Source: Pirellulales bacterium
Lineage (GTDB): Bacteria; Planctomycetota; Planctomycetia; Pirellulales; Thermoguttaceae
DNA length: 37,172 nucleotides
NCBI GenBank assembly: GCA_016931995.1
Contig: JAFGDS010000050.1
Coordinates: forward strand, 1-37,172
Direction of reading: 5' to 3'
A program made the position numbers and the translations under genes. Every line of letters begins with the position of its first letter. The first letter of the stretch is position 1. The notes beneath the pieces were generated by a model, which had not been told where the DNA came from, made no database searches, and saw nothing but the letters and a program-made list of their open reading frames with translations. Positions 11,314-19,200 of the stretch are shown one piece after another.

Positions 11314-11699
11314 AGACGGGAACCTCTTCTTCAGACGGTGGGAAACGCGAATTGCGTCCCAATCTCGCACGTCCACTGGCGAGTGTCAATCGAGGGGGGC
11401 AACGATTTGCCAGACAAAGGAACAGCATCCGTCACGAGTCGGGCCACGTCATCCTGAAAGGATCTCGTTGGTTCCGAAGGAATTGAGACGCTTCGCTTCG
11501 CTCGGCACGACGAGGCCGTTCGGCCGCTGCGAGAAACGGCCAGTATCAGCAGACGCGTTTTTGCGGTGAGTCCAACATTAACGAAGCAAATAGACGCCGG
11601 CCGCGCGGGGGATGTCCTCCCAAGTCGTTGCCGCATGGCCAATAGGCCGTTTGCGGCTTCGCAAGGAAAACCACCGGCACGGACTCCTCGGAAGACGCT
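11314..11699. other. Intergenic region rich in repeats
   Basis: Between glutamate dehydrogenase and the first DUF1559 gene no credible gene was seen. It contains a degraded GTCATCC-type repeat pair (11448-11514) and most of a stop-associated element (11609-11703). The glutamate dehydrogenase promoter should lie just right of 11313, but no convincing boxes were found. Confidence 0.5.
11448..11514. repeat. Degraded copy of the GTCATCCTGAGCG repeat
   Basis: GTCATCCTGAAAGGATCTCG at 11448-11467 is the dispersed repeat with an internal deletion. A loose inverted partner containing CTTCGCTTCGCTCGGCACGA follows at about 11490-11510. The arrangement resembles the intact inverted pair at 3470-3539. 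Confidence 0.6.
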
Positions 11700-11703
11700 C
11701 TAG
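11609..11703 (-). repeat. About 95-bp element with CTAG terminus (copy 2)
   Basis: Read on the minus strand from 11703, this element aligns almost end to end with 22364-22462, by eye at roughly 80-85% identity. The end reads CTAGAGCGTCTTCCGAGG, the middle holds the hairpin word TTGCGAAGCCGC, and TTGGCCATGCGGC follows. The CTAG terminus contains the stop codon of the upstream DUF1559 gene. The other end is less well conserved. Confidence 0.7.
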
Positions 11704-12581
11704 TCGATCGGCGCCGCGGCCGGTTTGCCGATCAGGGTCATTTCCTTGACCCATTCCGGATCGGTGGCCTCGGAAAGTTCCTCCACGTGGCCGTCGGCCG
11801 CCAGGGCGTGGACCGCGTGGCGGTGGCGGCTGCGCAGTCCCAGGGGCGAGCCGTCGTTCACGCCGAAGGACATCTTGTCGACCGGCAGATCCCGCGGCTC
11901 CATCCAGCCGATGCCCGAGTCGGACACCTCGACCACCACGAGCGTCGTGGCTGGGTCGTTTTTGATGTCGGCGAGTTTCGTGGCCCCGGGCCCGTCGGAG
12001 ATCGCCCCCGGCCCGACGAGCATGAGGTAGCTGGTCTGACCGGCCGCGTCGTCGGCGTCGTCGGCGGGGCAGGCATACAGGCTGGCCCCGCCCGAGCCCG
12101 CCAGTCGGCGATTGTTCGGCCCATCCCAGGGCTCGTCGAATCGGTACCGCCGGTAGAGCGCCTCTTCGCCCAGATAGGGCAGCAGGAGCACCCGCCAACC
12201 GTGCAGGGGCCGGCCCTCGGCGTCGGCCACGTAGGCCGGCGGAAACGAGCCGTACTGGGCGTGGTACTGCTTCATCGCCGCGCCGATCAGCTCGAGCTTC
12301 GTTTGGCAGTGCATCCGGCGCACCGCGTCGGGCGAACGCGTCAGGGCGGGCAGCAGGAGAAACGCGATCATCGCCAGAAGCGCGAACGCCCCGCCCAGAA
12401 AAACCGTGACGATGAGAAACGCCGTCACCGTGCTGCGCGACCCCCGCGGCCTGGCCTGCGTGCCCGGTCCCGGCACCGTGACGATCGACCCACAGCACGC
12501 GCAAGGGCCCGTCCGCCCGCCGAATTCATCGGACACGGTCGTCTCGGCGCCGCAATAAGGGCAGGTGAAAGGGATGGGCAT
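11700..12581 (-). CDS. DUF1559-type protein with N-terminal zinc ribbon (paralogue A)
   Basis: A 293-residue planctomycete-type protein of unknown function. A zinc ribbon opens it (CPYC at 8-11 and a second pair CACC about 18 residues later), followed by a basic linker and one membrane segment (about 51-75). Then comes the DUF1559 core: the RRMHCQTKLELIGAAMKQYH helix, GWRVLLLPYL, DEPWDGPNNRRL, YACPAD, and the C-terminal RHRHAVHALAADGHVEEL. Classic DUF1559 proteins start with a type IV pilin-like leader; here that leader is replaced by the zinc ribbon and no prepilin cleavage site is visible. The core probably lies outside the cytoplasm (inference). Start ATG at 12581 has only a weak ribosome site. 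The paralogue lies 118 bp upstream. The TAG stop is inside the terminal CTAG of the repeat element. Confidence 0.85.
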   Translation of the reverse strand: MPIPFTCPYCGAETTVSDEFGGRTGPCACCGSIVTVPGPGTQARPRGSRSTVTAFLIVTVFLGGAFALLAMIAFLLLPALTRSPDAVRRMHCQTKLELIGAAMKQYHAQYGSFPPAYVADAEGRPLHGWRVLLLPYLGEEALYRRYRFDEPWDGPNNRRLAGSGGASLYACPADDADDAAGQTSYLMLVGPGAISDGPGATKLADIKNDPATTLVVVEVSDSGIGWMEPRDLPVDKMSFGVNDGSPLGLRSRHRHAVHALAADGHVEELSEATDPEWVKEMTLIGKPAAAPID

Positions 12582-12614
12582 GAGAGGATTACTTACGAAG
12601 CAACGGCGAGTTTA

Positions 12615-12675
12615 CCACGGAGGCACGGAGACACGGAGAAAGCCCTTCACTCTCCGTGCCTCCGTGTCTCCGTGG
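12615..12675. repeat. Long imperfect hairpin between the DUF1559 paralogues
   Basis: The arms 12615-12638 and 12652-12675 are built from CACGGAGAC / CACGGAGGC units and pair with about two mismatches around a 13-nt loop. The hairpin lies just 3' of paralogue B and before paralogue A, so it may terminate or process the transcript between them; this is inference. Confidence 0.75.
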
Positions 12676-12699
12676 TGAAATCCTCCTCGTCTTACGATT

Positions 12700-13569
12700 T
12701 CAAAACGCCCCGGGCGGCGCCTGTTCGCCGCCCTGGATCGTGGTCATGGCCTTCAGCGCGGCCGGGTCGATGTCGTCCGAGAGAGACCGGACCGAGCCGT
12801 CGGCGAAAACCGCGTTGGCCACGCCGGGGTGCGCGCTCGACAGCGGCGACGCGCCGAGAGGATCGAAATCCTCGGTTTTGGCGTCGGCCGGCTCCATCCA
12901 GTGGATGCCGCTCGGGTGGGATTCGATCACCACGATCGTGTTGCTGGCCCCATCGCGGATGTCCTTCATGGACACGTTGCCCTTCTCCTGAAACACCGCG
13001 CCGGGACCGGACACGCCCAGGTAGTCCGTTTCCAACGGCGCGGCATTGCCGCTGCTGGGGCACCGATAGATTGTCGGCATCGGATCGGCAATCGTCCCAT
13101 TCACCGGGCTGTCCCAAGGCTGATTGGGATCGTACTGGTCGTGGAGGTAGCCTTGCTCCATTTGCGGCAGCAATTCCACCCGCCAACTGATCGGCTCGCC
13201 CTCCGGAGCGCGCGGATCCGAGTAGTTCGGGTATCGCTTGTGGGCAGCCTCGAAATTCATCAAACCCAGCCCAATCTGTCTCATGTTATTGACGCACGCC
13301 ACTCGGCGCGCGGCCTCGCGGGCGGCCTGGACGGCCGGCAACAGGAGGCCCGCGCAGACGAGCAGCATGAGAACGCCGACGCCCCCGACGACGGCCAACA
13401 CGATGATCCAGCCGGAAGAGGACGACTTCGCCGGGCCCGCGGCGCAGCTCGCCCCGCCGGGCACCGTGATCGGCTTGCCGCACGCGGCGCACGGGCCGGT
13501 CTGCCCCGCGTACTCGTCGGCGACGTTCGTTTGCGTCCCACAGTGCGGGCACGTGAAAAGAATCGACAC
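12700..13569 (-). CDS. DUF1559-type protein with N-terminal zinc ribbon (paralogue B)
   Basis: A 289-residue paralogue of the gene downstream, with the same plan. The zinc ribbon (CPHC at 7-10, CAAC about 18 residues later) is followed by a Ser-rich linker and one membrane segment (about 53-75). It then carries the DUF1559 core in textbook form: LLLPAVQAAREAARRVAC, NNMRQIGLGLMNFE, WRVELLPQMEQG, IYRCPSSG, and SAHPGVANAVFADGSVRSL at the end. Function is unknown; the family is greatly expanded in Planctomycetota. The start is GTG at 13567-13569, supported by AAGGAGA about eight bases upstream. This copy is closer to the family consensus than paralogue A, suggesting A diverged after a tandem duplication. 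Confidence 0.88.
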   Translation of the reverse strand: MSILFTCPHCGTQTNVADEYAGQTGPCAACGKPITVPGGASCAAGPAKSSSSGWIIVLAVVGGVGVLMLLVCAGLLLPAVQAAREAARRVACVNNMRQIGLGLMNFEAAHKRYPNYSDPRAPEGEPISWRVELLPQMEQGYLHDQYDPNQPWDSPVNGTIADPMPTIYRCPSSGNAAPLETDYLGVSGPGAVFQEKGNVSMKDIRDGASNTIVVIESHPSGIHWMEPADAKTEDFDPLGASPLSSAHPGVANAVFADGSVRSLSDDIDPAALKAMTTIQGGEQAPPGAF

Positions 13570-13668
13570 GGCTGGATCTCCTTGCGAGTTACCCGGGGTC
13601 AGCTACTTTGATGGAACCACGAAATACGCGAAAACGATTGCGATGATCCGACGGAGAAACACGTCCCC

Positions 13669-14244
13669 TTAATCCGCTCTCTCCGCGTCCTTGCGTCTCC
13701 GCGCGAGCTTTTTTAATCTCGCGCCAAGACGCCTCTCCGTTTGGAGAGAGTCTACTCCGGGAAAGGAGAGGGGCCGAATGGCCCCGTCCTCCGCTGCGTA
13801 TAGGTCGATGGATGTGAGTCTACACCGTTTTCCCGACCGGGAGAAGTGACGGACGATGCGGTCCACGACGGTTTTGAGGGCCTCGGCCTTCTGCCGGAAG
13901 TGGCCCTCCTGGTTCAAGGCGGTGGTCGCCCGGGCCTTCTCGAAAACCTCCGGGTCTACAATGAGCCGGCAGTTGTGATCCCGGAGGATCGTGAAGAACT
14001 TGCCCATCTCATGGGCATCTTTGACGCCAAAGCGATCCAAGGCGGCCACGACGATCGTATCGACCTGCCCGGCCTGAACCGCCTTCGGCAGGCGTTGGAA
14101 ATCTAGTCGCTTGTGGGCCTTGTCGCGTGATTGGTGATCTTCGAGCCAATGGTCGATCTTGATGCCTGATCGCTCGATTGCCTCGCGCTGGCGAAGCGTA
14201 TCTTGCGAATCCGTGGAGCATCCGAGGTAGGCGACCGTGGCCAT
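13669..14244 (-). CDS. Serine recombinase-like protein, probably degenerate
   Basis: Residues 1-110 of this 191-residue protein match the catalytic domain of serine resolvases/invertases: nucleophile Ser10 in YLGCSTDSQ, then KRLDFQRLPKAVQAG and the VVAALDRFG motif (Asp70, Arg71). The Arg normally two residues before the nucleophile (R-V-S) is replaced, giving G-C-S, so activity is doubtful. After about residue 120 there is a basic, low-similarity tail with no recognisable helix-turn-helix or recombinase zinc domain, suggesting a truncated large recombinase. The start at 14244 is chosen because GAGG lies about nine bases upstream and homology begins at once. A broken exonuclease gene directly upstream supports past rearrangement here. 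No matching recombination sites were recognised. Confidence 0.65.
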   Translation of the reverse strand: MATVAYLGCSTDSQDTLRQREAIERSGIKIDHWLEDHQSRDKAHKRLDFQRLPKAVQAGQVDTIVVAALDRFGVKDAHEMGKFFTILRDHNCRLIVDPEVFEKARATTALNQEGHFRQKAEALKTVVDRIVRHFSRSGKRCRLTSIDLYAAEDGAIRPLSFPGVDSLQTERRLGARLKKLARRRKDAERAD

Positions 14245-14363
14245 GGAATAAGCCCTCAAAGCCTCAAAGATGGTCTTCCATTGTAATCTCGTTGGGCGCT
14301 GATGCAACGCCGTTTCCGGCCATTTGAAATGGCTGGCTCCTTCTGAATTCTTGCCCGCCGCGC

Positions 14364-14483
14364 CCCTTCCAAAGGCCGAATGCCGCTGTTCAAGGGCACC
14401 ACGGCGATCTGGATCGGTTCGTGGTGGCCGGCCTGGAGGCCCGTGGTTTCCAGGTCGATCGAGGCCAGGAGGTTGCCGTTTAA
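14364..14483 (-). pseudogene. Remnant of a DnaQ-like (DEDDh) 3'-5' exonuclease
   Basis: The minus-strand frame encodes GNLLASIDLETTGLQAG followed by HHEPIQIAVVPLNSGIRPL, the Exo I region (Asp-x-Glu) of DnaQ/RNase T-fold exonucleases. Homology stops at about 14364 and the frame runs on into unrelated basic sequence. The Exo II and Exo III motifs are missing and the N-terminal Met is replaced by Leu (TTA). It is therefore a non-functional 5' fragment, abutting the recombinase-like gene. The family assignment is from the motif alone. Confidence 0.6.
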
Positions 14484-14518
14484 GTGGACAAGGCCGGCAT
14501 TAACGCCGTATCGCGCGC

Positions 14519-14540
14519 GTGCCACTGGCTCTGCCCGTGC
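14519..14540. repeat. CACTGGC-type palindromic repeat, single copy
   Basis: GTGCCACTGGCTCTGCCCGT is a degenerate member of the GTGCCACTGGCTTTGCCAGTG family. It lies just 3' of the CheY-like gene. Better copies lie at 14970-15034. Confidence 0.6.
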
Positions 14541-14560
14541 CCCGTAGCGGGGCCGCGTTC

Positions 14561-14938
14561 TCACACGCGCGCCATGCCGCGCAGGCAGCTATCCACGGTT
14601 TCTTGGAGCTGCTCGGGCAGAAAAGGCTTGGCGATGAAATCGAAGGCGCCTTTGCGGATGGCCTCCGAGATGAGTCTGGTCTGATTCAGCGCGCTGACGA
14701 CGACCACCTTGGCCGCGGGATCGATCTGGAGAATCCGCGCCAGCGCGTGCAGCCCGTCCGTGCCCGGCATCACGATGTCCATCGTCACGACGTCCGGCCG
14801 CGTTTGCTGGTAGCGCTCGATGGCCTCGGCCCCGTCGCAGGCCTCGGCGACCACTTCCCAATCGCCGGCCGAAAGGCTGTCGGCGATCATCCGCCGCATC
14901 AGCATCGAATCGTCCACAATGAGCACGCGCTTCGGCAT
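14561..14938 (-). CDS. Single-domain CheY-like response regulator
   Basis: A 125-residue receiver domain with no output domain. The full phosphorylation site is present: Asp9-Asp10 (VDDS), phospho-acceptor Asp54 (VTMDIVMPG), the switch Ser82 (VVVVSALNQ) and Lys104 (FIAKPF). The start is fixed by a strong GGGGAGGTGA immediately upstream of the ATG at 14938. Single receivers of this kind switch flagellar motors or relay phosphate in other pathways. fliG and a CheX-like phosphatase lie 5-7 kb away on the same strand, so a chemotaxis or motility role is plausible but not proven. No histidine kinase is in the window. Confidence 0.9.
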   Translation of the reverse strand: MPKRVLIVDDSMLMRRMIADSLSAGDWEVVAEACDGAEAIERYQQTRPDVVTMDIVMPGTDGLHALARILQIDPAAKVVVVSALNQTRLISEAIRKGAFDFIAKPFLPEQLQETVDSCLRGMARV

Positions 14939-15366
14939 GGTCACCTCCCCCATGGGTCGCGCCGCACGTGTGCCACTGGCTTGGCCAGTGCGACCGTTGC
15001 GGGCATCACACGGCACTGGCAAAGCCAGTGGCACGCAAAACCAGGCTCTCCCGCGATCCGATGGCCACGATGCGTCAAACTGGATCCCTGCTACCGTACG
15101 CTACGCCGCGGGCGCGGCCGCGCGGGTCGGGCTGGCGCTTTTTTACCGCGCCGCGGCCCGTTCCAGACGTGGACACCGGCAAATCCGCTTTATCCGCGCG
15201 GAACGGAACGGCACAACCGGTAAGCGGCGGCCGCCCTTGAAGTCCGCGGCGCGGGCGACGCGATGAGTCCTAAGCGGTGATGTATGTTTGCCCAGAGGCG
15301 ACGCGTCGCCGGCGACGAGCCCCGTGCTTGACCCGCCGTGATCCCCGCGTTTAGGGAGGCCACGCC
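14939..15366. other. Divergent intergenic region, CheY-like gene / small membrane protein
   Basis: Beyond the inverted CACTGGC repeat (14970-15034) and a few GC-rich palindromic words such as GGCGACGCGTCGCC near 15300, no gene or clear promoter was found. Both neighbouring genes start outward from this stretch, so promoters for each should lie here. Confidence 0.45.
14970..15034. repeat. Inverted pair of CACTGGC-type repeats
   Basis: GTGCCACTGGCTTGGCCAGT (from 14970) and the inverted copy ending CAAAGCCAGTGGCAC (15012-15034) flank a 20-nt spacer. Each arm is itself an imperfect palindrome, so this is a repeat of hairpins. Single copies occur at 14519, 23434, 29471 and, in altered form, 32312. 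Confidence 0.8.
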
Positions 15367-15660
15367 ATGGAGTTGAATCGAAACCAGTTCTTCCTGCTCG
15401 GTTTGGTGATCGTCTTCCTGGGGATTCAATTCCGGATGGTCCAGGAGGTCGTCCTGACGCCTCGCTGCACGAAGATTCTGGCCGAGCGGACGGGGCATCC
15501 CATGTCCGCGGCGATCGAGGCGGGCGACACGCTGACCGGCTCGACGCAAACCGTCGCGCCCGCCCATCGCGTCGCGCCGCCGGAGTGGCTCGGCTGGTCG
15601 CTGTTGTCGATCGGATCGGTGCTTATTCTTCACAGCTTTGCCATGAAACGCCCCGAGTAG
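15367..15660 (+). CDS. Small membrane protein of unknown function
   Basis: A 97-residue protein with a hydrophobic segment near each end (about 8-22 and 74-91) and a polar loop of about 50 residues between them, placing both termini on the same side of the membrane. The family was not recognised. The start is supported by GGGAGG about eight bases upstream of the ATG. A second envelope-type gene begins 54 bp downstream on the same strand, so the two are probably co-transcribed. Confidence 0.75.
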   Translation: MELNRNQFFLLGLVIVFLGIQFRMVQEVVLTPRCTKILAERTGHPMSAAIEAGDTLTGSTQTVAPAHRVAPPEWLGWSLLSIGSVLILHSFAMKRPE

Positions 15661-15714
15661 TCGCCGGCGGCCGCCGCGACGGCCGGTTCGACTCGTTCCG
15701 AGGAGCCGCGTGCC

Positions 15715-16266
15715 ATGACGACTACCCCGCGTTCGGACGTTTGCGGCGCGCCGGCCCGGCCGCGCGGCGGCCGGCGCCTGCTCGCGCCGACTGCCCTCGT
15801 GTTGGCGTTTCTTTTGACGGGAAGCTTGCGCCCCGGCACGGTCGAGCCGACCGCGCCCTCGGCGGCGCCCGACGCCGCGACGCGCCCCCAGACGCCGAAG
15901 GCGAAGGACGCCAAAGACAAGAAAGGGATAAAACAACAAAAAGCAACGGACGACGCGGCGAAAGCCAACGAGCCGACCGAACCGGCGGACTTCCGCCTCC
16001 GCGAAGGCACGCGGATCGTCGACCAGCTCGGCTACTTCCGAAACACCGGCGACCGCGTCGCGTTCTTCTCGGAGGACGGCGCCGGGCGGTTCATCGGCCT
16101 GGAGAATCTCAATCTGCAACGGGTCTCCGCCGTCATCGGTCAGCAGCCGGAAAAGCGGCTTTGGAAGGTGAGTGGCGCTATTACCGAATACCGCGGCGAA
16201 AACTTCCTGCTCATCGACCGCGTGACGCTGGAAAGCTGGGGCAAGCTTCCCGAAACGCTGCAATAG
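15715..16266 (+). CDS. Membrane-anchored or exported protein of unknown function
   Basis: A 183-residue protein. A basic N-terminus is followed by one hydrophobic segment (about 23-39), acting as signal anchor or signal peptide. Next comes a low-complexity Ala/Pro/Lys linker (about 45-90) and then a compact C-terminal domain (about 92-183) containing FRLREGTRIVDQLGYF, FIGLENLNLQRV and LWKVSGAITEYRGENFLL. The layout (tether, linker, small beta-rich domain) recurs in planctomycete hypothetical proteins, but no function is known to me. GAGGAG lies about ten bases before the start. The gene probably forms a pair with the small membrane protein upstream. Confidence 0.72.
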   Translation: MTTTPRSDVCGAPARPRGGRRLLAPTALVLAFLLTGSLRPGTVEPTAPSAAPDAATRPQTPKAKDAKDKKGIKQQKATDDAAKANEPTEPADFRLREGTRIVDQLGYFRNTGDRVAFFSEDGAGRFIGLENLNLQRVSAVIGQQPEKRLWKVSGAITEYRGENFLLIDRVTLESWGKLPETLQ

Positions 16267-16280
16267 TCTCGACGGCGGGA

Positions 16281-16297
16281 GCCGCTTGCGGCTTCGC
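16281..16297. repeat. GCCGCTTGCGGCTTCGC hairpin word
   Basis: A compact hairpin word lies between convergent genes (the exported protein on the left, the amylase on the right). The same word is found at 6346, 11646, 22405 and 30947, where it is the core of the stop-associated element. Here flanking similarity is not clear. Confidence 0.7.
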
Positions 16298-16299
16298 AA

Positions 16300-19200
16300 T
16301 CACGAATGCCGGCGATAAAAAGCGGCGACAAGTCGCCGCACTCCAAAGAGAATCGCCGCGCCGGCCGCAAGCAGAACGCCCGCCGAGGGCTCCGGAACGC
16401 TGGCCGAGGCCGGGCTCCATTGCCAATGCGCGGCGAGGATCGCCAGATCCAGATCGTCCGCCCGGCCGTCGCCGTTGAAGTCGCCGCCGGCCCAGCCGAC
16501 GGCGTCCTGCAGCCAATGGGCGGCCAGAATCGCCGCGTCCCCCTCGTCCACCCGGCGATCCAGATTCGCGTCGCCGAACTGCGTGCCGAGAATCTGGTGG
16601 ACGAGGACCGCGACGTCCTGGGCGTCCGTCACGCCATCGACGTTCATGTCGTCGAACCAATCGGTCGAGCCGAAGCGAGAGTAGAGGGCGTCGATGTCCC
16701 ATGCGTCCGTGCCGTACTGCCCGTTGACGTTGCCCCGGCGGAGCAGCACGGCTTCATACGCGGCCCGCGTGGCCGGCGCGGCGCCGGCGGCGTCGAGGAC
16801 GTTGTCCAGGGCGAACAGGTCGCGGTTGTCGATCCGCCCGTCGGCGTTGACGTCGGCGGCGGCGTTGAACTCGGCGTTTTGCGCGTAGAGGACGTGCTCG
16901 AAGCCGAACGGCGTGCCTTCCAGGTCGCCGGGGGCCAAGAGGCCGTCGTGGTTGAGGTCGCCCAGCCCGGCCCCGCGCCCGTCGATCCACTGCCCGGCGA
17001 GCCGCTGGACGTTCGCGTTGCCGGTGGGCTCGAAGGCGACCAGCGTGAAGACATGATTGCCCGTCCCCAGGCCCGCGAAGTACGCCTTGAACAGATCGAG
17101 ATCCACCTGTTCGGTGACGCCTGCCCCTTGGCCGGCCAGGGCGAGGATCTCCGCGTCGGTGGTCGCGGCGGCCAGATCGGCGAAGACGTGGATCCGCTCG
17201 GCCGTCTGGTCGAGCGACGCGACAAAGACGTCGCGATCGCCGGAATCCGCCGCGTTGACAGGCACGAGTTCGCGGATGCCGGCCACGGGCGGCAGCCGGT
17301 CAACGTAGACGGCGCTCTTGAAGTCCTCGTACACGGCCGGTCCGCCGTCGGCGCGATGGCGAAACGCCCGCACGGTGACGTAATGCGTGCCCTCGGCCAG
17401 CGCGGTGGCGTCGATCGTCTGGCGGTAGAGGCCCGCGCCGCCGGCGCCGCCGTTGGCCCAGTAGCCGGGCGAGCGCAGCTCGGTGAACTCCTCGAACCCG
17501 TAGGCCGCCGAGCCGGGCGCGACGTGATCGACGAATCCGTTGCCATTGAGGTCGAGCCCCTCGTCGATCCGCACGAGGGCGTTGTCGCCGTCGGCGTCGT
17601 GGTCGCGAATGGCCCGCGAGACGAGGCTGTCGCCCTCCAGCCGCGTGCCCGAGAGCACGACCGGCTGCGTCGCCAGGCTCACCTGGAACGAATCGGCTGT
17701 GATGACGTTCAGATCGGCAAGCCGGGTGACGCCGTTGTCGAAGTCGTTCGCGGCGGGCACGGCGCCGGCGAGCACCTGAGTCACATGGGTCAACTCCACG
17801 CCCGCGGCCGAACGCGGCACGGCTAGGCCGTAGACGAGATAGCCCTGGTCCGCGCCGTCGTTGCGCAAGAAGCGGACCGTGGCCTTCGAGGGTCCCTCGA
17901 AGTAGTCGTTGTCCACGGTGACCAGCTCGGGAATGTCGCCGTGCGCGGCGGCGTTGCCGGTCAGCTCAACCAGCGTGGTTCCCCAGGCGAAATCCACGTC
18001 CACGCGACGCTGGTCGTGGCCGGCGTCGAGCCGATTGCTCAACAACACCAAGGCCGCGCCCGAGCGTTCGTAGGCGTAGAGTTCCTTCTCCAGCCACCGC
18101 TCGCGGTAGTCGCCTCGGCCGTGCGAGTTGCGAAGGGCCACGAGCCGGCGGATCGCGTCGCCGTACACTCCGCCCAGCGCGTCGCCGCGGCCGGGCTTGG
18201 GAAAGTCGGTCGGGCCAAACTCCTTGGCGTTGAAGTACACGACCGCGTTGCCGGGCAGCAAAAGGGTGTAAGCGTAGGCCACGTTGCTCAGGGCCGGGCC
18301 GAAGTCGTCGTGGCTCTGCGTGAACGTGACGCCTTGCGAGCCGTTGTGCATGCCGTCGTCGAAAACGTCCATGCCCGCGCCGACGACGTTGCGCCAGTCG
18401 TTCGCCAGGCCGTTGGACGTGAGATTGTCGCGCAAGGCGAAGAAAAGCGGAAAATCCAGCGCGTCGCGGTTCCCGCCGATCCGGCCCGCGTCGGCGGGGT
18501 CGATGGTCTTCTGGATGAACGTCTGCACGTAGCCGCGGTCGGACGAGGCCGATTCGCAGTAGGAGAAGACGTGCTTGGTCGAGCCGTCCAGCAGGGTGCG
18601 CGTGCTCGCCCGGTAGACCGCGCGGTCCACGTAGTCCAGCACCCAGCCCTCGACGTGCCGGGCGGCGTCGAGGCGGAATCCGTCCACGCCGATCTCCTGG
18701 ACCATCCACTGCATGTTGCGCATGAGATAGCCCAGGGCGTTCTCGCCCACCGGATCGCCCGCCGCCGGCGCGTCCCGATTGAACGGATACACGGCGATGT
18801 TCTGCTCGCCCGTCACCGGGTCGAAGAGCCAGATGGGCGCGAGGTCGCGGTCGGGATAAAACCGGCGATTCTCCTCCGAGGGCACGTTGGCCAGCCGGCC
18901 GAAGGCCGAGACGGTTCCGGCCGGCAGGTTGCCGCCGTGGTCGCCCGGCACGGGCTCGACGCCCGGCACGGGGTTGCGGACGTAGCGGAAGTCCGTTCCG
19001 TGGTCGATGTCGATGAGCCCGCCAAGCCGGCCGTCCTGGTCGCCCGAGGCATAGCGGCTGTGGAAATCGCCGTCGATCGCCTCCGGATGGGTGAGCAGGA
19101 AGCCAGGGTACCCGCCGGCGTCGAGGAAGGTGTGTCCCTCGCCGTCGTAGCTGCTCATGTCCTGCGTGCCGTTGTGGTTGATGATGTAATCGACCTCGAC

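Noticed and set aside
9886-11457. Plus-strand frame of over 500 codons opposite glutamate dehydrogenase
   Set aside because: Shadow of a well-supported gene with every family motif on the minus strand.
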